DNA of 43,492 bases. Source: CAZWSE01 sp964636575. GTDB taxonomy: Bacteria; Pseudomonadota; Alphaproteobacteria; Rhodobacterales; Rhodobacteraceae. A program made the translations under genes and the position numbers. The stretch covers positions 1-43,492 of the forward strand of contig CAZWSE010000015.1 in the NCBI GenBank assembly GCA_964636575.1, written 5' to 3'. Under the pieces are notes generated by a model. That model had not been told where the DNA came from. It saw only the letters and a list, made by a program, of their open reading frames with translations, and ran no database searches. Below are positions 7,191 through 14,399 of this stretch, piece by piece. Numbering within the stretch: the first letter of the stretch is position 1; every line of letters starts with the position of its first letter.

Positions 7191-8386
7191 CTATTTCCGA
7201 CCGTCCCGTCGTCCGTATGATGCCCAAAGCCAATGCGCAGGCCATTCGTCATGGCTTTCCTTGGGTTTATTCTAACGAACTGGTTATGGACCGGCGTACG
7301 AAGGCCTTGCAGCCAGGGGCTTTGGCCGAATTGCAAGATGCCAACCGTGTTCCACTAGCTGTTGTCGCAATGAACACAGGATCCAAAATTGGGGCGCGTG
7401 TTCTTGATCGGCGTCCTGATTGTCTGATTGACCAAGCGTGGTTTGAAGCCCGAGTTTCGCGCGCTTTGATATTGCGGGAAAAACTGTTCGACGCACCTTT
7501 CTACCGTTTGATCCACGCCGAAGCTGACGGCTTGCCGGGCGTCATTGTGGACCGTTTCGGTGATACATGTGTCTTACAACCTAATGCGGCTTGGGCCGAA
7601 ACCCATTTAGAGCTTTTGTTGGACGCGCTGATTTCCGTGACCGGCGTTAGCTGTGTCTACAAGAACGCGTCTGGACGGACCCGTGGCCTTGAAGGTTTGG
7701 ATGACATGAGCGCAGTCGTGCGTGGCGCAGCGCCAGACGGGCCTGTTGCGGTGTCCATGAACGGAGCGATTTACATGGCTGATCTGCTGGGGGGACAGAA
7801 AACGGGACTCTATTTTGACCAACGTCCGAACCACGCCTTTGCCGCCAATTTGGCGCGGTCCGGCGCGCGGGTTTTGGATGTATTTTCACATGTTGGTGGG
7901 TTTTCGCTGGCGTGCTTGGCGGCAGGTGCAACCCATGCAACCGCGGTTGATGGATCGGCGCCAGCGCTTGCTTTGGCGACGGCAGGCGCGGCTGAGATGG
8001 GGCAGTCTGAAGCCTTTGAAACACGCCAAGGTGACGCCTTTGATGTACTAACAGCCCTCGGAGAAGAAGGGGCCAAATTCGATGTGGTGATTTGTGATCC
8101 ACCTGCCTTTGCACCATCGAAACCGGCATTGGATGCTGGGCTTCGTGCCTATGAACGTGTTGCGCGTCTGGCAGCACCGCTCGTGGCTGAGAACGGTGTT
8201 TTGGGCCTTTGTTCGTGTTCACACGCGGCCGATTTGACTAAGTTTCGACAAGCGAGCGTGCGTGGGATTGGTCGCGCAGGGCGACAAGGTACTTTGATCC
8301 ACACTGGTTTTGCAGGGCCGGATCATCCAATGCTACCGCAGCTTGCAGAAAGCGGCTACCTGAAGTCGGTGTTCTTCCGGCTGTGA
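7175..8386 (+). CDS. Class I SAM-dependent rRNA (cytosine-C5) methyltransferase, RlmI-like
   Basis: The 403-aa product has the RlmI/RlmK-type architecture. An N-terminal PUA domain (HGFPWVYSNELVMDRRTKALQPG) is followed by the conserved DGLPGVIVDRFGD segment and the Rossmann methyltransferase core. GQKTGLYFDQRPNH and RVLDVFSHVGGFSLACLAAGA form the SAM-binding region. DPPAF (Asp308) is motif IV, and SCSHA holds the second Cys region typical of these C5-methyltransferases. The ATG at 7175 has a perfect AGGAGG, but both lie in a hairpin. A later ATG at 7217 (MMPKANAQ) is an alternative start. The target is probably 23S rRNA; the site is not assignable. Confidence 0.9.
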   Translation: MTAPFSISDRPVVRMMPKANAQAIRHGFPWVYSNELVMDRRTKALQPGALAELQDANRVPLAVVAMNTGSKIGARVLDRRPDCLIDQAWFEARVSRALILREKLFDAPFYRLIHAEADGLPGVIVDRFGDTCVLQPNAAWAETHLELLLDALISVTGVSCVYKNASGRTRGLEGLDDMSAVVRGAAPDGPVAVSMNGAIYMADLLGGQKTGLYFDQRPNHAFAANLARSGARVLDVFSHVGGFSLACLAAGATHATAVDGSAPALALATAGAAEMGQSEAFETRQGDAFDVLTALGEEGAKFDVVICDPPAFAPSKPALDAGLRAYERVARLAAPLVAENGVLGLCSCSHAADLTKFRQASVRGIGRAGRQGTLIHTGFAGPDHPMLPQLAESGYLKSVFFRL

Positions 8387-8937
8387 AGGTCTTGATCGAC
8401 ACCTGCGTGCTGTACCCGACCGTGATGCGCGAGGTGCTACTCGGTGTCGCTAAGAACGGCCTTTTCAAGCCAGTTTGGTCTTCGCGCATTTTGGAAGAAT
8501 GGGCGCGGGCTGCGCGCAAAATGGGACCTGATGGCGAAATGCAGGCCCGTGCAGAAATAGCTTTGTTGAAGGCCGCTTGGCCTGCGGCTGAAGTTTCTAT
8601 TGATACCGGACTTCAGGCGCGTTTGTGGTTGCCGGACGAAAACGACATTCATGTTCTGGCGGCTGCAGTCGGGTGCTCGGCAGATGCGATCATGACCGTG
8701 AATACCAAAGACTTTCCCCGCAATGTGTTGGCCGAAGAGGGTCTGCAGCGCGTAGAACCCGACGGCTTTCTAGTGGATCTTTGGCTGCAAAATCCCGAGA
8801 TCGTGGCGGGTGCCGCTGGAAGGGTTCTTGATCAGGCGAATGCGATGTCCGGGCAAGCTTGGGACATGCGGCGGCTTTTGAAGAAGGCGAGATTACCGCG
8901 CTTGGCCAAGGCCTTAACTCGCAAGGATGGGTCTTGA
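8383..8937 (+). CDS. PIN-domain protein, RSP_2648 family
   Basis: The 184-aa protein starts at GTG in a GTGA overlap with the methyltransferase stop, so the two are co-translated. It begins with MKVLIDTCVLYPTVMREVLL, carrying the first PIN acidic residue (Asp6). Further acidic positions appear in PDENDIHVLAAAV (Glu and Asp near residues 84-87) and TVNTKDFP (Asp near 107), the usual metal-binding set of PIN ribonucleases. No antitoxin-like small gene is adjacent. The stable pairing with an rRNA methyltransferase suggests RNA metabolism rather than a toxin-antitoxin role; that is inference. The stop lies inside a shared hairpin. Confidence 0.88.
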   Translation: MKVLIDTCVLYPTVMREVLLGVAKNGLFKPVWSSRILEEWARAARKMGPDGEMQARAEIALLKAAWPAAEVSIDTGLQARLWLPDENDIHVLAAAVGCSADAIMTVNTKDFPRNVLAEEGLQRVEPDGFLVDLWLQNPEIVAGAAGRVLDQANAMSGQAWDMRRLLKKARLPRLAKALTRKDGS

Positions 8938-8943
8938 CCCATC
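8926..8943. terminator. Shared hairpin between convergent PIN and M48 genes
   Basis: GATGGGTC (8926-8933) and GACCCATC (8936-8943) form a perfect 8-bp dyad that spans the PIN stop and abuts the peptidase stop. The 2-nt spacer means the real loop must open to at least 4 nt. There is no long T-tract on either side. It probably acts as a bidirectional 3' end. Confidence 0.5.
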
Positions 8944-9633
8944 TTACGAAGTCGCAGACCACTTATGTTGCAGAGTGTTGAGCGCCGCGATGCGTTCGCG
9001 TGTTTTTGGATGGCTCATGAGCCACGCAGGCACAGCCCCTTTGTTGGATTGTGTCAAGGCCTCAAGCTTTTCAAACAAGCTGATCTGATGTTCGATCCCG
9101 ATGCCTGATTTGGTCAAAAGGGCAGCTGCATAGGCGTCCGCTTCGTATTCATCTGATCGCGACAAACGTGCGGCCAGTAGGCTTGTCAGCATGTTTGCCA
9201 ACCACATCCCGATCCCTGGAATAAACCGGCTAAGCACCATCCCAAGGGCTGTGCGCAATGCGTTCTGTCCTGAAAAGTCGATCATCCGTCTGCGTGAATG
9301 TCCCAAGGCCACATGCCCCAGTTCATGCGCGATGACCGAGGCCATTTCTTCGCCTGTGACTTCGCCGTCTTTGAATTTCTTGAAAAAGCCCCGCGTTATA
9401 AAAATGCGCCCGTCTGGAGCGGCTAATCCATTGACGGGGTCAATTTCGTAAATGTGCACGTTGATCCGCGGAAGGTTCAGCGCCTTGGCCATTCTGTTGG
9501 TCCATGTGTTCAGGGCGGGATCATCCAGAAGCGTTGATTTCTCGTCCAGCTCTTTTCCTGTGCGCCAGACGGAAAAGCGGTACATGGCCAGTCCGTACAG
9601 AATTGCCAATAAAATGGGTGCGAATTTCAACAT
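8944..9633 (-). CDS. M48-family metallopeptidase, membrane-anchored
   Basis: The 229-aa protein starts with a signal-anchor helix (MLKFAPILLAILYGLAMYRF). The zinc site HELGH lies near residues 105-109 in VIAHELGHVALGH. The third ligand is in RSDEYEADAYAAALL (Glu of EADAYA), as in HtpX/Ste24/BepA-like enzymes. GLAAPDGRIFITRGFF is the conserved substrate-strand region. It is shorter than BepA and lacks TPR repeats, and has one N-terminal helix rather than four as in HtpX, so it is a Rhodobacterales M48 subfamily. Its likely role is quality control at the inner membrane, active site facing the periplasm; orientation is inferred. Confidence 0.9.
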   Translation of the reverse strand: MLKFAPILLAILYGLAMYRFSVWRTGKELDEKSTLLDDPALNTWTNRMAKALNLPRINVHIYEIDPVNGLAAPDGRIFITRGFFKKFKDGEVTGEEMASVIAHELGHVALGHSRRRMIDFSGQNALRTALGMVLSRFIPGIGMWLANMLTSLLAARLSRSDEYEADAYAAALLTKSGIGIEHQISLFEKLEALTQSNKGAVPAWLMSHPKTRERIAALNTLQHKWSATS

Positions 9634-9676
9634 GGGTTAGATGTGGGCCTTGTTGGGCGGGTTGCAATGTTGGGAT

Positions 9677-9709
9677 GCCTCCGGCGGAGGTATTTTTTCC
9701 AAAAAGAAG
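9677..9709. repeat. Dispersed CCTCCGGCGGAGG hairpin element, copy 1
   Basis: GCCTCCGGCGGAGG is followed by TATTTTTT and then an AAAAAGAAG tail. It occupies the gap between the P450 stop and the peptidase start, so relative to those minus-strand genes it is in reverse orientation. It is one of four copies in the window (others near 14361, 21465 and 37163). Confidence 0.75.
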
Positions 9710-10873
9710 TCAGATGTCCCATGCGACTGGAACGGATGTCGGGCCTCTGAACGCCCATCCCGCGAAGGGTGATGTCCCTGCAAGTCGCAAGTTTTCGAAC
9801 CTCTCTAGAATCATCGGGACAGCGTAGTCTGCGACCAGCGATTTGGCGGCGGCGGCCCCTGCGCAAAAGTGTGGTCCAGCCCCGAAGGGAATGGATTGCG
9901 AGGTGTTGCGGGTGACGTCAAAATGATCTGCGTTATCAAAAGCTTCTTCGTCGCGGCACGCGGACGAAAGCATGAGGAAAACACGGTCTGAGGGCTCAAA
10001 TGTAACCCCGTCGACGGTGTCTTGTTTTGCCACCATGCGCGGCACCATTTGTATGGGCGCAATGAGCCTTGTGTATTCGGAAAAGGCGTCATGGAAACTG
10101 GCTGTTCCGGCCGTCACCTGCGCGCATTGGTCGGGGTGGCTGAGGAGGGCCCAAAGGAGGCCTGCTATGGCGTCTCTCGGTTCGTTCTGGCCGCCGCCGA
10201 TGATGACTTTGACGTTTCCCCCGATAGCGTCGCGCGGCATGCCTGCCCGGTCGAGCACGCTGAGGATGGACGGATCGGGCGCGTCGCGCAGTTCGCTTAG
10301 TCGGGCGTCTATTGCGGTGTCGACGAAAGCGCTTTGGTCGAAGCCTTTGGTCTCGATATCGGGGTCCGCGATGTAGTTTGCAATCGCGTCCAGCATCTGC
10401 TGGCTGGCCTGATCCATCTGTGTTGGCGTGATGTTTGTCAGCCCTGTCATCGCACAAAGGGCGGCCCCCGAGACAGGCATTGCGAAGTCGTGAACGAGAT
10501 CGCATTGACCTGAAAGGTGCAGCTTATCCAATTGATTGGAAACTATTTTCTCAAACAGGGGTGCCCAATGATCGGCCACAGTGCGCGGGCTGAGCGCGGG
10601 GAACAAGGCGCGCCGTTCGGCCATGTGATCGTCGCCGTCTTTGCGCATCATATTGAGGCCCATGATCTTTTCCATCAGCCCGCCGGGTTGCACCGAGGAA
10701 AACACATCTATGCGCTTTTCTTCGCGGTGGATATCAGCGCGTTTGGTGATCAGCGTCGCGCCCAGTTCGGGGACATATGCAATGGGTTTTGTACGCCGCA
10801 TTTCGGCCAGATCGGGGTAGGGATCGGCGTGAAAGGCGGCGGGGTCTATGTGGTGTATCGGAGCGTTTGACAT
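9710..10873 (-). CDS. Cytochrome P450
   Basis: The 387-aa protein has the heme-binding loop FGAGPHFCAG with proximal Cys337, and the ExxR motif EYTR near residues 266-269. The I-helix reads GGGQNEPRD (226-234) instead of the usual AGxxT. The proton-relay Thr is missing and Pro stands near its place, with Asn-Glu before it. Soluble class I bacterial P450s of this length need a ferredoxin and reductase; neither is adjacent. Substrate is unknown. An 11-bp phased repeat lies 58-112 bp upstream of the ATG. The altered I-helix suggests unusual oxygen activation or peroxide use, which is inference. Confidence 0.93.
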   Translation of the reverse strand: MSNAPIHHIDPAAFHADPYPDLAEMRRTKPIAYVPELGATLITKRADIHREEKRIDVFSSVQPGGLMEKIMGLNMMRKDGDDHMAERRALFPALSPRTVADHWAPLFEKIVSNQLDKLHLSGQCDLVHDFAMPVSGAALCAMTGLTNITPTQMDQASQQMLDAIANYIADPDIETKGFDQSAFVDTAIDARLSELRDAPDPSILSVLDRAGMPRDAIGGNVKVIIGGGQNEPRDAIAGLLWALLSHPDQCAQVTAGTASFHDAFSEYTRLIAPIQMVPRMVAKQDTVDGVTFEPSDRVFLMLSSACRDEEAFDNADHFDVTRNTSQSIPFGAGPHFCAGAAAAKSLVADYAVPMILERFENLRLAGTSPFAGWAFRGPTSVPVAWDI

Positions 10874-10930
10874 TGGGGCAGTTTAGGAGCGCGCGATCTG
10901 TCTGAACAGCCGGAAAAAACCGCAAAAACG

Positions 10931-10985
10931 CCTATGCACAACCTGTACACAATCCGTACACAACCCGTACACAGCCTGTGCAGCG
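10931..10985 (-). repeat. Five tandem 11-bp units upstream of the P450 gene
   Basis: On the plus strand the units are CCTATGCACAA, CCTGTACACAA, TCCGTACACAA, CCCGTACACAG and CCTGTGCAGCG, in exact 11-bp register. The core is GTACACA. One unit per helical turn puts every copy on the same DNA face, as in iteron-like or cooperative regulator sites. They lie in the promoter region of the P450 gene and just past the stop of the VWA gene. Confidence 0.75.
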
Positions 10986-11005
10986 ATTTTGGCACTTGTG
11001 TTAGC

Positions 11006-12193
11006 TTACCGCGTGAGTTCGCGCATGCCCCGTTCCAACCCTGAGAGCGTCATAGAGACCATCCGGTCCGGCCCGAAGATGTCTTGGATCATGCCAATGG
11101 AATGGGTGTAGCCCCAGTACTTTTCAGGCACCGGATTGATCCAGAGCGAGGATGGCCATTGATCGAGGGTACGCCGCAGCCATGTTTCGCCGGATTCTGC
11201 GTTCCAGTGTTCGGATGCGCCGCCCGGGTAGGCGATTTCGTAGGGTGACATGGATGCATCCCCGACGAAGATACATTTGTAGTCCGCCCCATAGGTCCGC
11301 AGCACTTCGTGGGTCGGAATTTGCGCATCCCAGCGGCGGCGGTTGTCGCGCCAGACGCCTTCATACAGACAGTTGTGGAAGTAGTAGTATTCCAGATGCT
11401 TGAATTCGGCGCGGGCCGCGGAAAACAGTTCTTCCACGACCTTGATATGCGGGTCCATGGAGCCACCGACGTCGAGGAACAGCAGAACCTTAACCGCATT
11501 GCGTCGCTCTGGGCGCGTTTTCACATCGAGGTAGCCGTTTTCGGCTGTGGCGCGGATGGTGCCGTCGAGGTCGAGTTCCTCGTTCGCGCCGTCGCGGGCC
11601 CAACGGCGCAGGCGTTTGAGGGCCACCTTGATATTGCGCGTTCCAAGCTCGACCGTGTCGTCGAGGTTCTTGAATTCGCGTTTGTCCCAAACTTTGACCG
11701 CCTTTTTGTGGCGGCTTTCGTTCTGGCCGATGCGCACGCCTTCGGGGTTGTAGCCGTAAGCCCCGAACGGTGAAGTGCCTGCGGTGCCGATCCACTTGTT
11801 GCCGCCTTGGTGGCGTTTTTCTTGTTCTTTCAGCCGCTCTTTGAGCGTCTCCATCAGTTTGTCGAAGCCTCCAAGTGCTTCGATCTCGGCGCGTTCTTCC
11901 TCTGACAGATGCTTTTCGGCCATTTTTTCCAGCCAGTCGGACGGGATTTCAACGGCTTCCAGCATGTCTTGCATGGATATGGCGTCCAGCCCTTCGAAGC
12001 TGGCGGCAAAGGCGCGGTCGAATTTGTCGATGTTGCGCTCGTCTTTGACCATGATCGTGCGCGCCAGATAGTAAAAAGCTTCTGGATCGTAGGTGGCCAG
12101 CCCTTCTTTCATGCCTTCCAAGAACCCGAGGTATTCGCGCAAGGATACTGGCACGCCTGCATGTCGAAGGTTTTCAAAGAAAGGCAGAAACAT
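11006..12193 (-). CDS. VWA-domain protein, CoxE-like (MoxR partner)
   Basis: The 395-aa protein starts at MFLPFFENLRHAGVPVSLREYL; the longer frame to 12472 is out of keeping with the family and overlaps two other genes. The C-terminal VWA domain has the MIDAS start LFLDVGGSMD (Asp241, Ser245). The first Ser of DxSxS is replaced by Gly, as is common in the CoxE group. The N-terminal half is helical and charged (about residues 60-130). MoxR ATPases and CoxE-like VWA proteins usually act together as chaperones in metal-centre insertion or complex assembly. The MoxR gene lies upstream on the same strand, separated by three genes. The ATG overlaps the stop of the small membrane protein by 1 nt. 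Confidence 0.9.
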   Translation of the reverse strand: MFLPFFENLRHAGVPVSLREYLGFLEGMKEGLATYDPEAFYYLARTIMVKDERNIDKFDRAFAASFEGLDAISMQDMLEAVEIPSDWLEKMAEKHLSEEERAEIEALGGFDKLMETLKERLKEQEKRHQGGNKWIGTAGTSPFGAYGYNPEGVRIGQNESRHKKAVKVWDKREFKNLDDTVELGTRNIKVALKRLRRWARDGANEELDLDGTIRATAENGYLDVKTRPERRNAVKVLLFLDVGGSMDPHIKVVEELFSAARAEFKHLEYYYFHNCLYEGVWRDNRRRWDAQIPTHEVLRTYGADYKCIFVGDASMSPYEIAYPGGASEHWNAESGETWLRRTLDQWPSSLWINPVPEKYWGYTHSIGMIQDIFGPDRMVSMTLSGLERGMRELTR

Positions 12194-12366
12194 CAGGAAA
12201 AGACCCCTGCGCGGTCGAGAGCGATTGTTGCGATCAAGCCCATGAGCGCAAAGGCGATGCCATATCCGGCCGCATATTGCAGGATGTCCAGCACGGAACC
12301 CTTGCGCCGTTTGGCTGTCAGTGCGCCGATAGCGATGCCCAACAGGCCCATTGGAATATAGATCAT
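12193..12366 (-). CDS. 57-aa small membrane protein
   Basis: A 57-codon gene fills the space between the DUF2927 and VWA genes, with its TGA sharing one base with the VWA ATG. The translation starts MIYIPMGLLGIAIGALTAKRR and ends LIATIALDRAGVFS. It has two short hydrophobic helices separated by a basic KRRKGSVLDILQYAAGYG loop. Similar tiny proteins in Roseobacters are sometimes labelled apolipoprotein acyltransferase, which this length cannot support. Tight coupling to VWA suggests it belongs to the MoxR-VWA unit, perhaps as a membrane anchor (inference). Confidence 0.72.
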   Translation of the reverse strand: MIYIPMGLLGIAIGALTAKRRKGSVLDILQYAAGYGIAFALMGLIATIALDRAGVFS

Positions 12367-12390
12367 TGGTTGCCCTTTGGTGGCTTGGTT

Positions 12391-13752
12391 TTAGGGTCTG
12401 GGTGCCAGCGATGCGATTTCGCGCATCTTGGCCCGCACGGCCCAGTCTTCTCCGAATCCGTACCGCGCCCATCCCAGACTGTCCAGTCTGACGGTGCCGG
12501 CCTGTGCTGTCAGTCCTTGGGTCGCCAAGGCTTCTGCGTGGAGCAGTTGCAAAGTGGCCAGAAGTGCCGCGTTTTCAGCGGTGGCAGCCGTTTTGATATA
12601 GGGTTTTACGTGCGCGATTGTCGCTGCAGGATCGCCTGCGCGCAAGGCGAAGGCCCCCAGACGTGCGGACAGGATTGCGCGGTGTAATGTGCTGTCAGGC
12701 GCGCGTGCGAAAGCTGCATCTGCCTCGCGAAAGTGGGCTTCTGCGCGCACGGGGTCAGAGCGCATCAGAATACGCCCGTTGATCTGGTGGCTGAACCCCA
12801 GCCTGTGGTCTTGCCAGCCCTCGGCGCGCGCGATCCCGAGGGCGGCGTCCGCCGCGTTGCGCCGTTGGCTGATTGAAGACCCCGGTCCGAGGGCTGTTTG
12901 CACCGCTGCGATCCAGCGTCGCGGCGTTGCGGGCAGGGCGCGGCTGGCGTGTCCGCGACCATTCGGATTCAGATCGTCCAAGATATCGGGCAGGGCTTGT
13001 GCCACCTGACCGCGTGTCATGCCGCTGCGCAGGCGCGGGTCATATACTGCTTTGAGGATCAGCATGTCGAACCCTGTCAGCACCGTGTGTGTATTGTCGT
13101 CGTTGAAGACCGAATTGGGCAATCTGTAGAGATCGTTCAGTGGCCCCAGTGCCTGTGCCAGTTCTTCGTGCAGGCAGTCCCGCAGTTCTTGCGGGCTGAC
13201 GTCATTGGGCACAAAAATCGCGACCTGTGAGCGTGTTTTGAGTTGGGTCCAGTTGGTTTTGCTGCTGCGTCTGGCTTGGCGGTATTCTGACAGCGCCGAG
13301 ATGCCAGGCACCACAAAGCAGGCTGCTTGCGGCAGGGCGCGTTTGATCTGGCTGCGGGTGACGGCCTCAATCGTTATGTTTGCTGTCGTGCCTTTTGCGG
13401 GCTGGATGTCGATGCGGGCCTCGTTGCGCAGCCGTGTGACCAGTTTGCCCAGGTCTTGTTTGAGCGATGCCGGCGGGTTGCCTGTGATGGCCACAGTGAC
13501 CGGCCCTTCGAACCGTGTCAGGACCGGCAGGCTGCGCCCGCTTTCCAGCGAGAACGTCAGGTCCAAGATGTCACGCGCGATGTCTGCGTTTGACGCAGAG
13601 CCGACTTTTGGATGCGCCGTTTGGAACAGTTTCATCGGCGGCAGCCGTTGATCTGCGATCCGCATCCGTGTCGCTGTGTCTTGTTCGGGGGCGGGTGTTG
13701 TGCAGGCTGCAAGGACCGCCCCGAGTGTCATGGCTAGCGTTGCGCGTTTCAT
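12391..13752 (-). CDS. DUF2927 lipoprotein
   Basis: The 453-aa product starts at MKRATLAMTLGAVLAAC with lipobox LAAC (Cys17). The ATG overlaps the GNAT stop by 4 bp, which fixes the start. The DUF2927 region covers roughly residues 45-230 (DIARDILDLTFSLESGRSLPVLTRFEGPVTVAITG and, later, CLHEELAQALGPLNDLYRLPNSVFNDDN). The HEE-x-x-Q segment resembles a metallopeptidase helix. The C-terminal third is helical and TPR-like (AEAHFREADAAFARAPDSTLHRAILSARLGAFALRAGD). The protein is probably periplasmic and membrane-tethered. Its position between MoxR and VWA suggests a shared pathway. Confidence 0.88.
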   Translation of the reverse strand: MKRATLAMTLGAVLAACTTPAPEQDTATRMRIADQRLPPMKLFQTAHPKVGSASNADIARDILDLTFSLESGRSLPVLTRFEGPVTVAITGNPPASLKQDLGKLVTRLRNEARIDIQPAKGTTANITIEAVTRSQIKRALPQAACFVVPGISALSEYRQARRSSKTNWTQLKTRSQVAIFVPNDVSPQELRDCLHEELAQALGPLNDLYRLPNSVFNDDNTHTVLTGFDMLILKAVYDPRLRSGMTRGQVAQALPDILDDLNPNGRGHASRALPATPRRWIAAVQTALGPGSSISQRRNAADAALGIARAEGWQDHRLGFSHQINGRILMRSDPVRAEAHFREADAAFARAPDSTLHRAILSARLGAFALRAGDPAATIAHVKPYIKTAATAENAALLATLQLLHAEALATQGLTAQAGTVRLDSLGWARYGFGEDWAVRAKMREIASLAPRP

Positions 13753-14195
13753 GGCCGTTGGTACCTGATGAAGGGTGTCACTGTGCCGATCCGGTCGTAG
13801 AGTTTGCGTGCTGTTTCGTTGAAGTCTTGTGTCAACCAATAGACCCCGCCTGCGTTTTGTTGGTCTGCAATGTCGTAGACCGCTTGGATCAGTTTGCGCC
13901 CCGATCCTGTTCCGCGCGCTTGTGGCGCCACATAGAGGTCTTGCAGGTAGATCACATCTTCTATTTTCCACGCATGCCTGTGCGACAGGTAATGTGCCAG
14001 CCCGATCAGCGTGCCGTTTTGATCTGCCACCACCCCGTTAAAGTCGCGCGGGTCATCCCCCAAGAGCCGCTCAAACGTGCTGTCATAAGTGCTGTCTGGC
14101 ACTGTGGTTTCGTAGAAGGCCAGATAGTCTTGCCAGAGCGCGCCCCATTGGCTGCGATCTGACGCGATCACGGGTCGAATGGTTGTGTCGCTCAT
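13749..14195 (-). CDS. GNAT-family N-acetyltransferase
   Basis: The 148-aa protein has the standard GNAT fold. TIRPVIASDRSQWGALWQDYLAFY is the N-terminal strand-helix, and IYLQDLYVAPQARGTGSGRKLIQAVYDIA holds motif A with the acetyl-CoA pyrophosphate loop (R-G-T-G-S-G-R, near residues 94-100). NAGGVYWLTQDFNETARKLYDRIG is motif B. The segment WLTQDFNETARKLYDRIG is typical of small-molecule or diamine-type acetyltransferases; the substrate is unknown. Its stop is coupled (ATGA) to the DUF2927 lipoprotein. A palindrome lies 73-91 bp upstream. Confidence 0.92.
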   Translation of the reverse strand: MSDTTIRPVIASDRSQWGALWQDYLAFYETTVPDSTYDSTFERLLGDDPRDFNGVVADQNGTLIGLAHYLSHRHAWKIEDVIYLQDLYVAPQARGTGSGRKLIQAVYDIADQQNAGGVYWLTQDFNETARKLYDRIGTVTPFIRYQRP

Positions 14196-14267
14196 GTGAG
14201 GCTCCGCAGGGTTATTCGGGGCGGGCCCCGGTCATGAGGCGCAAGATAAGGGCCCACTATGTCAATA

Positions 14268-14286
14268 AAGTGACCTGCTGTCACTT
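14268..14286. promoter_or_regulatory. Palindrome AAGTGAC-N5-GTCACTT upstream of the GNAT gene
   Basis: A perfect 7+7 bp dyad lies in the 204-bp gap between the GNAT start and the MoxR stop. The size and symmetry fit an operator for a dimeric helix-turn-helix regulator. The regulator is unknown. Confidence 0.5.
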
Positions 14287-14357
14287 CTGTCGTTGCCAAG
14301 CGGAGGGCTGCGCCCGCTTCTTTTGTTGATTTGGGGGCGCTGCCCCGTCCCCTTGGC

Positions 14358-14399
14358 AGGGGACCCCCCGAGGTATTTTGCCCAAGAAGAAGAGTGGGT
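14358..14399. repeat. Dispersed hairpin element, diverged copy 2
   Basis: GGGACCCCCCGAGGTATTTTGCCCAAGAAGAAGAG (shown here by its parts: GGGACCCCCCGAGG, TATTTTG, CCCAAGAAGAAG) ends at the MoxR stop. The left arm is diverged from CCTCCGGCGGAGG but the GAGGTATTTTG and AAGAAGAAG parts are kept. An extra hairpin, TGCCCCGTCC...GGCAGGGGA, precedes it at about 14341-14363. It lies downstream of the minus-strand MoxR gene. Confidence 0.65.
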
